NCBI GenBank assembly: GCA_963772675.1 | Contig: CAVYYF010000007.1 | Coordinates: 248,001-312,000 of the forward strand | From: JAKAGZ01 sp963772675 | Lineage (GTDB): Bacteria > Bacteroidota > Ignavibacteria > Ignavibacteriales > Ignavibacteriaceae | Length of the DNA stretch: 64,000 nucleotides | Direction: 5' to 3' | Part shown: piece after piece, positions 36,086 through 45,221 of the stretch | How positions within the stretch are numbered: the first letter of the stretch is position 1 | Layout of the letters: every line of letters starts with the position of its first letter | The notes under the pieces: model-generated | What the model was told of the DNA's origin: nothing | Database searches by the model: none | Seen by the model: the letters and a program-made list of their open reading frames with translations, nothing else | Translations under genes and position numbers: made by a program

Positions 36086-38281
36086 TCAGCGCAGGTCAAA
36101 CCTATCAAGATTCATTACCTTGTTCCAGGCTGCTACAAAGTCATTCACGAACTTCTCTTTGGAATCTTTGCATCCATAGACTTCAGCAAGTGCGCGAAGT
36201 TCTGAATTAGAACCAAAGATGAGATCAACACGTGTGCCTGTCCATTTAACTGCTCCCGTCTTACGGTCACGTCCTTCAAACGCTTCCCCGGATTCAGAAG
36301 TTGCCTTCCACTCCGTACCCGGATCAAGCAGGTTAACGAAGAAATCGTTTGTAAGAGCTTCTTTCTTTTTGGTGAATACACCGTGCTTTGAACCATCATA
36401 GTTTGTGTTGAGTACGCGCATTCCGCCGAGAAGAGCCGTCATCTCAGGAGGGGTAAGAGTTAAAAGCTGCGCACGGTCAATAAGCATTTCTTCTGCCGAT
36501 GCACTGTAACCGGTTCTGTTCTTCTTATAGTTACGGAACCCGTCTGCTGCCGGCTCAAGTACACCGAACGAATCAACATCTGTCTGTTCCTGGGTTGCAT
36601 CGCCGCGTCCCGGTGCGAAAGGTACTTTTACATTGAAACCTGCCTTCTTTGCAGCGTTCTCAACTGCTGCACATCCGCCCAGAACGATCAGGTCTGCAAG
36701 AGAAACTTTTTTGCTTTTGGATTTTGCGTTGAACTTTTCCTGGATCTTTTTAAGAGTCTTCAGTACTTTATCCAGCTGTAAAGGATTGTTAACTTCCCAA
36801 TCCTTTTGCGGCTCAAGCTGAATGCGCGCACCGTTAGCGCCACCGCGCTTATCGGAACCGCGGAAAGTTGAAGCTGATGCCCACGATGCAGATACCAGTT
36901 GAGATACCGTCAGTTTTGAATTAAGTATTTTTTTCTTAAGTGCATTGATATCATTTTTAGAAATTTTACTCTTTCCAGTCGTAACAGGATCCTGCCAGAT
37001 CAGGTCTTCCTTCGGCACTTCTTTGCCAAGGTAGCGGGCTTTCGGACCCATATCGCGGTGAGTAAGTTTGAACCAGGCACGTGCGAAAGCGTCAGCAAAC
37101 TCATCTGGATTTTCGTAAAAGCGTCTTGAAATTTTTTCATAAGCAGGATCGAACCGCAGTGAGAGGTCAGTAGTAAGCATTGTCGGTAAATGTTTCTTTG
37201 ACGGATCGGCTGCATCAGGAATTGTATCGGAAGCATTCTTTGCAACCCACTGCTTTGCACCTGCCGGGCTCTGTGATAATTCCCATTCGTAACCGAAAAG
37301 GTTCTCGAAAAAGTTGTTGCTCCATTTTGTTGGAGTTTCAGTCCAGGTAACTTCCGGGCCTCCGCCAATTGTATCGCCGCCTTTACCAGTACCAAAACTG
37401 CTCTTCCAGCCGAGCCCCTGTTCCTCAATGCCTGCACCTGCAGGTTCCGGTCCAACGTACTTGCTTGGATCTGCGGCGCCATGGGCTTTGCCGAATGTAT
37501 GTCCGCCTGCAATAAGGGCGACAGTTTCTTCGTCATTCATAGCCATGCGGCCGAATGTCTCGCGAATATCTTTAGCTGCTTCGAGCGGATCAGGATTTCC
37601 GTTCGGGCCTTCCGGATTCACATATATCAAACCCATCTGTACAGCAGCAAGAGGATTTTCGAGATCGCGTTCACCTGTATAACGCTTATCTCCGAGCCAC
37701 TCTCCTTCCGAACCCCAGTAGATGTCTTCCAGCGGTTCCCAAACATCTTCACGTCCGCCGCCGAAACCGAAAGTCTTAAAGCCCATCGACTCAAGTGCAC
37801 AGTTACCTGCAAGTATCATCAAATCGGCCCAGGAAATATTTTTGCCATACTTCTGTTTGATCGGCCAGAGCAGCCTTCGTGCTTTGTCAAGATTCACATT
37901 ATCAGGCCAGCTGTTTAGCGGTTCAAAACGCTGCGAGCCTGTACCTCCGCCACCACGACCATCGGAGATTCGGTAAGTACCTGCGCTGTGCCACGCCATA
38001 CGAATAAATAAGGGTCCGTAATGACCGAAATCTGCCGGCCACCATTCCTGCGAATCGGTCATCAATTTGTTAAGATCTCTCTTAACAGCTTTCAGATCTA
38101 GTTTCTTGAATTCTTTTGCGTAGTTGAATTTTTCACCCATCGGGTTGGATTTTGAAGAGTGCTGACGGAGAATATTTAAATTTAATTTGTTCGGCCACCA
38201 GTCACGGATTGTTGTACCGCCCCCGGCGGCTTGCTTTAGTGCCCCGGTTGTAAACGGACACTTGCTTTCGTCATTTCCCAT
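36086..38281 (-). CDS. katG: Catalase-peroxidase KatG
   Basis: 731 residues, full family length. The distal haem site PLFIRMAWHSAGTYR (Arg, Trp, His), the tyrosine of the Met-Tyr-Trp adduct in MGLIYVNPEGPNG and the proximal histidine in LIAGGHTFGKAHG are present; the inactive C-terminal duplicate domain is also complete. It destroys hydrogen peroxide in the cytoplasm. The 500-base upstream region contains a repeat element and a TTGACA/TTAGACA operator pair facing this gene. Confidence 0.98.
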   Translation of the reverse strand: MGNDESKCPFTTGALKQAAGGGTTIRDWWPNKLNLNILRQHSSKSNPMGEKFNYAKEFKKLDLKAVKRDLNKLMTDSQEWWPADFGHYGPLFIRMAWHSAGTYRISDGRGGGGTGSQRFEPLNSWPDNVNLDKARRLLWPIKQKYGKNISWADLMILAGNCALESMGFKTFGFGGGREDVWEPLEDIYWGSEGEWLGDKRYTGERDLENPLAAVQMGLIYVNPEGPNGNPDPLEAAKDIRETFGRMAMNDEETVALIAGGHTFGKAHGAADPSKYVGPEPAGAGIEEQGLGWKSSFGTGKGGDTIGGGPEVTWTETPTKWSNNFFENLFGYEWELSQSPAGAKQWVAKNASDTIPDAADPSKKHLPTMLTTDLSLRFDPAYEKISRRFYENPDEFADAFARAWFKLTHRDMGPKARYLGKEVPKEDLIWQDPVTTGKSKISKNDINALKKKILNSKLTVSQLVSASWASASTFRGSDKRGGANGARIQLEPQKDWEVNNPLQLDKVLKTLKKIQEKFNAKSKSKKVSLADLIVLGGCAAVENAAKKAGFNVKVPFAPGRGDATQEQTDVDSFGVLEPAADGFRNYKKNRTGYSASAEEMLIDRAQLLTLTPPEMTALLGGMRVLNTNYDGSKHGVFTKKKEALTNDFFVNLLDPGTEWKATSESGEAFEGRDRKTGAVKWTGTRVDLIFGSNSELRALAEVYGCKDSKEKFVNDFVAAWNKVMNLDRFDLR

Positions 38282-38456
38282 TTTTTATCCCTCATGATTA
38301 TTATGTTGTTTTAGTTCAATTTTGTTAAAGTTTTTGTCTATAGGTTAGTAAATCTGAATAAAAAATTACAGATTTATTTATAGTTTAACAAGGCAACAGA
38401 GCATCCGGCAGTATCCAAACTTCACAATGAGTTATCCTTAACCTGCATTTTCGACA

Positions 38457-38520
38457 GTCAGGCTTATTTCTGAATCTATTAAACTGCAAAGATTCTGAAA
38501 TATATTCAGAATGACAGTTA
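38457..38520. repeat. Palindromic repeat, partial element
   Basis: GACAGTCAGGC...TTCTGAATCT on the left and AGATTCTGAAATATATTCAG plus AATGACAG on the right. The right arm is identical for about 30 bases to the element at 44805-44830, including a few bases beyond its end. It sits in the katG leader region. Confidence 0.6.
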
Positions 38521-38628
38521 CTTTATGAAATCAGGGCATTAACAAGCATCCGAAAATAAATATGCAGGTCGATTGAATCCGCAATAATAATTTCCGACCT
38601 CATTTTCAGTACGATGAAAAGATTTCAT

Positions 38629-38646
38629 TGTCTAATATCTGTCAAT
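38629..38646 (-). promoter_or_regulatory. Candidate B12-regulator operator upstream of katG
   Basis: On the minus strand ATTGACA (38646-38640) is followed by TTAGACA (38635-38629), the two half-sites being exactly 11 bases apart. The same pair occurs in the regulator promoter and the fasciclin promoter. It lies about 350 bases upstream of katG and points toward it; no good -10 box follows at the expected distance. Confidence 0.5.
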
Positions 38647-38762
38647 TTATATATATATTTTAAAAATAAGATTGAATATTAAGGCATTAAGAATATTGTA
38701 AATAGATACTGTATTTATCACTTTTCTAACAAATCACCTGCTGTAAATAATGATCAAGTATA

Positions 38763-38792
38763 TTTGACAATTATTAGACAAAGTACTATTTT
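38763..38792 (+). promoter_or_regulatory. Regulator promoter with 11-bp spaced half-sites
   Basis: TTGACA (38764-38769), a 17-base spacer and TATTTT (38787-38792) form a strong sigma-70 type promoter. TTTGACA (38763-38769) and TTAGACA (38774-38780) are 11 bases apart, so a protein bound there would cover the -35 box. The predicted transcript start is close to the ATG at 38800, implying a very short or absent leader. Confidence 0.6.
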
Positions 38793-38799
38793 TTCAAAT

Positions 38800-39724
38800 A
38801 TGAGCACAGAATATATTTATCCGATTAAAGTAGTGGTTAATAAAACCGGAATTACAGCACATGTTATACGTGCCTGGGAAAAAAGGTACGCTGCAATTGA
38901 ACCCGGCAGAACAGATACTAACAGAAGATTATATTGCGAAGATGACATTCACAGACTTGAACTATTAGGCAAACTTACGAAAGCCGGACATAGTATCGGC
39001 ACAATTGCAAAACTGCCGACCGAAGATCTGGAAGAAGTTAATTGACGAAATAAAAGGAAATGGTCGCTCAATAATTTCAGATGAATCCGGAGATAAGAAT
39101 TCGTATTTAACAAGCTGTCTTCAGGCAATTGAAGATCTTGATGAAAAGAGACTGGAAGAAATTTTATCTCGTGCATCTGTGCAACTTAGCCAGCCTGCAC
39201 TGCTCCAGGAAGTTCTTGTGCCGATGATAAAAAATATTGGTGATCATTGGAAGAATGGAAGTATGAGAGTTTATCACGAACATCTTGCATCCGCAGTTAT
39301 TAAAACTTTTCTGACTAATCTAAGAGGAGCTTATAAAGTTGAACAAAATGCTCCTGAAATAATAATTGCAACTCCAATAGGTCAGATGCATGAACTGGGT
39401 GCACTACTGGCAGCTTCAGCCGCAGCCTCTGAAGGCTGGCAAGTAACATATCTCGGATCGAATCTTCCGGCCGAGGAAATTGCCGCAGCAGTTCAGCAAA
39501 AAAGACCCAAAGCACTTGCATTAAGTCTCGTCTATCCGCCGGACGACCCAAAAGTAAATCTTGAACTTATAAAGCTTGCAAAATATTTAGGCAAAGACAC
39601 TATAATCTTTGTCGGAGGCAATTCCACTGAAAGTTATAATAAACCCCTATCAAAAATTAAAGCAAATGTGTTATTTGATTTGAATGATTTTAGAAATCAG
39701 CTTGTTAAAATCAGGAAAAAATAA
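38800..39724 (+). pseudogene. MerR-type regulator with B12-binding domain (CarH/LitR-like), frameshifted
   Basis: N-terminal MerR helix-turn-helix (MSTEYIYPIKVVVNKTGITAHVIRAWEKRY). After about residue 81 the frame breaks near 39037; one base fewer joins it to DEIKGNGRSI and the cobalamin part. That part has W-x9-EH (GDHWKNGSMRVYHEHLASA), typical of CarH, and the Rossmann B12 domain with HELGALLAA and GWQVTYLGSNLP. CarH/LitR proteins hold DNA as adenosylcobalamin-bound tetramers and release it in light. The ATG at 38800 is preferred because an upstream ATG would lie inside the promoter. As read, DNA-binding and sensor parts are separate. Confidence 0.8.
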
Positions 39725-39787
39725 ATAATTTCGATTCTCTTTCTTAGTTCCAATTTTATATCCAGCAACAAAATGAATTTAAAATCT

Positions 39788-42072
39788 TTAAAACTCAAGA
39801 CTAATTCCAAGTGACGGCAGAATTCCGATTGAAGAAGATTCGTCTACTTTCATAATTCTTGGGTCCCATCTAACTGAGTTTGTATTTCTCCTGTTGTAAA
39901 TATTTTGTATATCCAAATAAATAATTAATACCGAAGTACTGAAGTTCCACCTTTTATCTATTCGTAAATCTAAACTATGAGAAGGAATTAAACGTCTTGA
40001 ATTATAATCAGAGACTAATTGGTTACCATTAATACCGAATGGAGTATAAGGACTACCTGAAGCAAACCTGAATTTGAAACTTCCCTCCCATTCAGCACTG
40101 AATTTGTATCCTCCACTAATATTAAACAGAACATTTTGATCATAAAGGCCCGGGCGCTCTATGCCGTCAAGAGGAGTAAAATCAGAATTTGAAATTGTTA
40201 AACTTACTATTCCATAGTATGGAATATCAGAAAGTTTTTTCTGCAGGGAAAATTCAACACCTTTAGTCAGCCCCTTACCGGAACTCTGAAGAGGATCCAA
40301 ACCGAGTGAAGTATAATTATCATCTGAGAATCCGGCGCCTGTATTTGCAAGGATTAAATAAGGCCTTAATGTGCTTACCGGATAATTCGAATAATCCTTG
40401 ATAAATCCTTCCACTTTGAATAAAATATCCTCTTTTAATCTGCTTTCGTACCCAAGGATATACTGGTTTACTTTAATGTTTTTAAGATCTTTGTTTTTGC
40501 TGTTATTCAACCAAAGATATGATGGTGATTGATAATAAATTCCAGCACTCATATTAATATTGCTTACATCCGAAAGTTTATATGAAAGAGACAACCTGGG
40601 ACTAAAATAATATTTGGTATTTATCCCGTTAAAATAGTCTCCTCTTATCCCGAGATTCACTATAATTTTATCTGTTAAAATTGAATTATAATTCAAATAA
40701 CCGCCCCACTTAAAGAAATTGTGATTTGTATTATAATTGATTGTATCAAGAGAATCTCCGAATGAAGTTACTTTTGAAGGGAAATAAATATCAGAGTTAA
40801 ACTCAACCAGGTTTAATTCAGTGCCAATATTTATTTCGTTTTCTGTTGAAACTTTTAAAGTCACATCCGTCTTCAAACTATTCTCTATTTCGGTTGAAAG
40901 ATTTGTATAAACCGGGATTTGAAGAGTATCTTTCTGGCTGCTATTATAATTAACATAATTTCTGCTTAACGAAATATCTAAAAATCCTCTTTCAAAAATT
41001 TTCTGATATTTACCTGCAAGAGTATATTGTTTTTGATCGCTCCCGATTGTCCTCGAGTTATCGAATCTTTTTTCAGGAGTATCATTAAAGAAATTTACTT
41101 TATCAAGCGCTCCAATAATAAAGAAAGAAAGGCTATTTTTGGAATCTAATTTTATATTAACTTTAGAAATCATGTCATAGTATTCAGGTACAAAAGCAAA
41201 CCCCGCTGCTTTAAAAATAAAATCCAGGTAACTTCGTCTTATAGAAAAAATAAAATCAGAATTTTTTGCTATGGGTCCCTCCAGGTTTAACCCAAACTGG
41301 CTTGAAGAAATAGTTGCTTTTCCTCCGATGCGATCGCTTCTTCCATTTTTCAATTTTATAGAAAGAACTGAAGAAAGCTTATCCCCGTAATTAACGGGGA
41401 AACCTCCGGCTGAAAAAGACGTTGATTTTACAAAATCAAGATTTATATAACTAATTGGCCCGCCCGTAGATCCCTGATTACCAAAATGATTTATGTTTTG
41501 AATTTTTATTCCATCAACCAAAAATAAATTTTCATAAGGCGCCCCCCCTCTTATAATTAAATCATTTCTGCCGGCAGCAGCCTGCGCCACACCCGGTAAA
41601 ACTGAAAGAGCTCTTACTACATCTTCAAAAGCTCCCGGTGATCTTCTTATTTCTTCATAATTGAATTTTGTCGTGCTTACCTTTTCTAATGGACTTTTGG
41701 AAAAGTAATCATCCTGAACTGTTACTTCATCTAATTGATAAGGTATTTCCTGCAATTCAACATCAATCCTGTTCGGTTTAATTGAATTAACAACAATATC
41801 AGTTTTAATTACCGGCAAATAACCTACACTTGAAATCCTGATTCGGTACATACCCGGCTCAATACCTTCAATTTTGTAATTTCCATCCCCATCTGATGCA
41901 GCACCTATATTAGTACCTAATATCAGAATGTTAGCCCCCGGCAGAGGCTGCAGAGAAATTACATCTTTTACACTGCCGTAAATTGTTCCTTTGTTCTTCC
42001 TGAGCGTAGGAATCAGTGTAATATAAAAAACAGCATTAAAAAGATAATGGAAGTAATATTTTCTTTTCGCAA
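39788..42072 (-). CDS. TonB-dependent outer-membrane receptor (frameshift near N terminus)
   Basis: The main frame (39788-41851) holds a plug domain (VVRALSVLPGVAQAAAGRNDLIIRGG, ENLFLVDGI) and a beta-barrel ending in an aromatic residue (SLGISLEF). Reading upstream in the same frame adds a carboxypeptidase-regulatory-like domain (KGTIYGSVKDV ... DGNYKIEGIEPGMY). A signal peptide (RKENITSIIFLMLFFILH after TTG 42072) lies one frame off; a single missing base near 42014 would join them. Full length about 760 residues. The imported substrate is unknown; cobalamin would fit the neighbouring regulator but is speculation. Divergent from the fasciclin gene. Confidence 0.85.
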
Positions 42073-42089
42073 TTGAATCTCTTCTGTTA

Positions 42090-42107
42090 TGTCTGAAAAA
42101 TGTCTAA
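42090..42107 (-). promoter_or_regulatory. Candidate operator before the TonB receptor gene
   Basis: Minus strand TTAGACA (42107-42101) and TCAGACA (42096-42090), again 11 bases apart, 18 bases before the probable TTG start of the receptor gene. Bound regulator would block transcription or initiation there. Confidence 0.5.
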
Positions 42108-42164
42108 TTTTTTTATGTAAATTTACTTAATTATCACCATAATTGCAAATTATTTTTAATATAG

Positions 42165-42202
42165 CTTGACAAAGCTTAGACATTTTGTTATAATTGTCTA
42201 AG
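42165..42202 (+). promoter_or_regulatory. Consensus promoter with operator half-sites, fasciclin gene
   Basis: Perfect sigma-70 consensus: TTGACA (42166-42171), 17-base spacer, TATAAT (42189-42194). CTTGACA (42165-42171) and TTAGACA (42176-42182) are direct repeats 11 bases apart. In addition CTTAGACA (42175-42182) and TGTCTAAG (42195-42202) form a perfect inverted repeat bracketing the -10 box, and a further TTTAGACA lies at 42206-42213. Such a strong promoter covered by operators suggests tight repression with high induced output. Confidence 0.75.
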
Positions 42203-42257
42203 ATATTTAGACAGGATTCTAAATAAAATAAAACTCATAAACTAAAAGGAGTACAAA

Positions 42258-42764
42258 ATGAAAAACGTGGGAAAAACAGCTCTGGTAACACTTTTTACTA
42301 TTGCTTTATTTGCAGTGGTAAGCTCAAATACTTTTGCAGGTGATAAAAAGTCTTCAAAAAACATAGTTGAGACCGCAGTTGCAGCCGGTAACTTCAATAC
42401 ACTTGCTAAAGCTTTAACGGAAACCGGTTTGGTTGACGCATTACAGAAGAAAGGCCCTTTTACTGTCTTCGCTCCAACTGATGAAGCATTTGCTAAATTG
42501 CCCAAAGGTACACTTGAAAGCTTATTAAAAGATAAAGAAGCATTAAAGAAAATCCTTCTGTACCATGTTGTTTCCGGAAAGGTAATGGCCTCGGATGTAG
42601 TAAAACTAAAGAGTGCAAAAACTCTTGAGGGAGAAGATGTGAAGATTAAGATAAACGATGGAAATGTTATGATAAATAATTCAAAAGTTACAACTGCCGA
42701 TGTCGAAGCTTCGAATGGCGTGATACATGTAATAGACACTGTGTTAATTCCGGATAACGACTAA
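42258..42764 (+). CDS. Secreted fasciclin (FAS1) domain protein
   Basis: 168 residues. Signal peptide (about 1-27, cleavage after NTFA). One FAS1 domain: NIVETAVAAGNFNTLAKAL, GPFTVFAPTDEAFAKLP, KKILLYHVVSGKVMASDVV and NGVIHVIDTVLIP. Small bacterial FAS1 proteins are secreted adhesion or stress-linked proteins and recur in light or oxidative stress regulons. A Shine-Dalgarno sequence (AAAAGGAG) precedes the ATG. It is transcribed from the perfect promoter at 42166 and ended by a terminator at 42771. Confidence 0.95.
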   Translation: MKNVGKTALVTLFTIALFAVVSSNTFAGDKKSSKNIVETAVAAGNFNTLAKALTETGLVDALQKKGPFTVFAPTDEAFAKLPKGTLESLLKDKEALKKILLYHVVSGKVMASDVVKLKSAKTLEGEDVKIKINDGNVMINNSKVTTADVEASNGVIHVIDTVLIPDND

Positions 42765-42770
42765 TCTCCA

Positions 42771-42797
42771 AAATCCCCGCCGAACAGGCGGGGATTT
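42771..42797 (+). terminator. Intrinsic terminator after the fasciclin gene
   Basis: Perfect 11-bp stem AAATCCCCGCC (42771-42781) / GGCGGGGATTT (42787-42797) with a 5-base loop GAACA, followed by a T-rich run. This separates the fasciclin gene from the SDR gene. Confidence 0.93.
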
Positions 42798-42842
42798 CTT
42801 TCTTTCCCTTTTTAACAAATTATCTTAGTACCTTAATACAAT

Positions 42843-44266
42843 ATGAAAATTCTTTTAACAGGCGCAACAGGATATATTGGCCGGAGATTGTTACCCGTTC
42901 TGATAAAAAACGGACACGAAGTTATTTGTTGTGTACGTGATAAAAGCAGGATTGATCCACAAAAATATCCGGCAGACAAAGTAAAGATTATTGAAGTCAA
43001 TTTTCTTGAGAAAGATACTCTCTTAAATATTCCGGAAAATATTGATGCTGCATACTATCTCATTCATTCAATGTCATCAGCCAGCAATGAAGATTTCGAA
43101 AAGCTTGAAACTATTTCGGCTAATAATTTTAAAGATAGGATACAGGAAACAAAAGCAAAACAGGTTATCTACCTTGGGGGAATTGTAAACGAAGCGAAAC
43201 TTTCAAAGCATTTGAAATCCAGGAAAAATGTTGAATCAATTCTTGCTTCTGCAACATTCAGTCTGACAGTTTTAAGGGCAGGTATAATTGTGGGCTCAGG
43301 TAGCGCGTCATTTGAAATAATACGTGATCTTGTAGAAAAATTACCGGTAATGATAGCTCCGAGATGGCTTGAAACAAAATCCCAGCCAATTGCAATCAGA
43401 AATGTAATAGAATTTCTCAGCGGTGTTTTATTAAATGAAAAAACATACGGCAATATTTATGACATTGGCGGATCTGAAATTCTTACTTACAAGCAAATGC
43501 TGTTGAAGTTTGCTTTAGTAAGAAAATTAAAAAGAAAGATTTTTATAGTGCCGGTAATGACCCCAAAACTTTCATCATACTGGCTTTATTTTGTTACGGC
43601 CGTTTCATACAGCCTGGCTAAAAATCTTGTTAATAGTATGAAAGTTGAAATTACCTGCAATAAAAATAATTTAATTGATTTACTGAATATCAAACTGATC
43701 AAGCTATGAAGATGCTATTAGAAATGCTTTCGATAAAATTGAACAGCAGCAGGTTATATCAAGCTGGAAAGACGCGCTAACAAGCCACAAACTTGACGAG
43801 GGACTATCGCACCTGGTTGAGATACCAACGCACGGTTGTTTCAAAGATTCCAGGGTGATGAGGCTAACTAATGGAAAAAGAAGCATTAAGAAAGATCTGG
43901 TCGATTGGAGGGAAAAACGGCTGGTATTATGCAAACTGGCTCTGGTCAGTAAGAGGATTTATTGACAAAATATTCGGCGGAGTTGGCCTTCGCAGGGGAA
44001 GAAAAAATCCGGTTGAGATTTCAGCGGGAGAATCACTCGATTTCTGGAGGGTTCTTTTAGCTGATAAAAAAGAAAAAAGGCTTTTGTTGTATGCTGAAAT
44101 GAAATTACCCGGTGAGGCCTGGCTTGAATTTAAAATTGAAAATCACAAATTATTTCAGACAGCAACTTTCCGCCCGTTGGGACTGTTAGGCAGAATCTAC
44201 TGGTACAGCGCTCTTCCCTTTCACGGTTTTATATTCAGCGGTATGATCAAAAGAATTGCGGCATAA
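42843..44266 (+). pseudogene. SDR-DUF2867 protein, two frameshifts
   Basis: The N terminus is an NAD(P)-binding SDR domain (MKILLTGATGYIGRRLLPVL, AAYYLIHSMSS, VIYLGGIVNE). The first frame stops at 43709. Shifting near 43705 continues YEDAIRNAFDKIEQQQVISSWKDAL through PTHGCFKDSRVMRLTN; shifting again near 43870 continues EKEALRKIWSIGGKNGWYYANWLW to the end of DUF2867 (FWRVLLADKKEKRLLLYAEMKLPGEAW). Repaired length is about 474 residues, normal for this family, which recurs near CarH/LitR regulators. The SRPBCC gene follows 28 bases later. Confidence 0.85.
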
Positions 44267-44294
44267 AAATCCGATATAAATTAATCAAATAATT

Positions 44295-44759
44295 ATGGCA
44301 TTTTATCAATTAGAAAAAACACAAAAGATTCCCGCAGAAATTACTGAAGTATGGAATTTTATTTCATCGCCGGTGAACTTAAAGCATATAACTCCGCCGT
44401 ATCTGGGTTTTGAAATAATAAATAACAACCTTCCGGGAAAAATGTATCCCGGGATGATAATAAGTTATAAGGTGAGCCCGTTGTTAGGAATAAAAATGAA
44501 ATGGGTAACTGAGATTACATACGTTAAAGAGAATGAATATTTTATTGATGAACAACGAATTGGTCCCTACTCAATGTGGCACCACCAGCATAAAATAACA
44601 CCAATTGACAGTGGTGTTTTAATGACTGATATCGTGACTTACAATCCCCCCTTCGGATTTTTGGGCGCGTTATCGAATAAGGTTTTTATAAGAAAACAAT
44701 TGGATGAAATATTCAACTTTAGGGAAAGTGCTATAGAAAGAAAATTCAGGGTTTCATAA
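44295..44759 (+). CDS. SRPBCC (START-like) ligand-binding protein
   Basis: 154 residues, one START-like domain: QKIPAEITEVWNFISSPVNLKHITPPYLGFEI at the start and GVLMTDIVTYNPPFGFLGALSNKVFIRKQLDEIFNFR at the end, a pattern common in cyclase/dehydrase-like proteins. It probably binds a hydrophobic ligand. The gene follows the SDR-DUF2867 gene by 28 bases; the two families co-occur in light-induced clusters of other bacteria. Intact, unlike its partner. Confidence 0.88.
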   Translation: MAFYQLEKTQKIPAEITEVWNFISSPVNLKHITPPYLGFEIINNNLPGKMYPGMIISYKVSPLLGIKMKWVTEITYVKENEYFIDEQRIGPYSMWHHQHKITPIDSGVLMTDIVTYNPPFGFLGALSNKVFIRKQLDEIFNFRESAIERKFRVS

Positions 44760-44761
44760 AT

Positions 44762-44828
44762 TGTCATCCCGAACTTGTTTCGGGATCTCTTAAATATTTA
44801 CAGATTCTGAAATATATTCAGAATGACA
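44762..44828. repeat. Palindromic TGTCATCCCGAAC repeat
   Basis: Begins TGTCATCCCGAACTTG and ends TATTCAGAATGACA, with inner stems CCCGAACTTGTTTCGGG and ATTCTGAAATATATTCAGAAT. The right arm is shared with the element at 38490-38520. It directly follows the SRPBCC stop and probably ends transcription. The AT-rich stretch 44829-45036 shows no gene. Confidence 0.7.
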
Positions 44829-45036
44829 GTTTCTTTGCATTACAGAAAATGAAATTAGGACACTACTAATATCACAAAGAGGCGTTATTAATAATAAATG
44901 AAAGTAATTGTTGATTTTGCTTGGTATTTTATGGTAATTAAGTAAAATTTAACCAGCGCTTTTCCTTGCGGGGAGCTTACGGAGATATAAGATTATGTTG
45001 AAAAAGTTCAGGATGATACATGAGAATAATATTCTT

Positions 45037-45197
45037 ATATAACAACCTGCACAGGATTTATAATATTGGCGTAAATATTTATTATTTAATTATTTAGGTG
45101 CTAAAATAAATTTATATTTTAGTTTATATATTAGAAAAATATTCTTAAATAACAGCCGAATTGGGAACTGAGAATTCGGCATAAGTAGGAGTTATAT
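45037..45197. repeat. attC-like recombination site 1
   Basis: Starts with ATATAAC-AA-CCTGC (45037-45050) and ends with GTAGGA-GTTATAT (45185-45197), so both ends can pair as in integron attC sites (R''L'' / L'R'). A strong hairpin GCCGAATT / AATTCGGC (45155-45180) lies inside. The methyltransferase gene begins 24 bases after the GTTATAT core, the position of the first gene in a cassette. Confidence 0.45.
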
Positions 45198-45221
45198 TGC
45201 GAACAAAAATAAAATTAAAGT

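Noticed and set aside
37000..37918. Long open frames on both strands inside katG
   Set aside because: They are shadows of the intact KatG reading frame; their translations have no domain-like pattern and no ribosome sites.
38520..38610. 28-codon minus-strand frame between the operator and katG
   Set aside because: No similarity or ribosome site and it overlaps the repeat flank; too short to support.
38764..38799. Upstream start for the MerR-type regulator at 38764
   Set aside because: The codons fall inside the TTGACA-N17-TATTTT promoter, and homologues begin near MSTEYIYPIKVV at 38800.
42242..42739. 165-codon open frame antisense to the fasciclin gene
   Set aside because: It is the mirror of a well-supported FAS1 gene; Phe/Ser/Thr-rich composition is typical of antisense frames in AT-rich genes.
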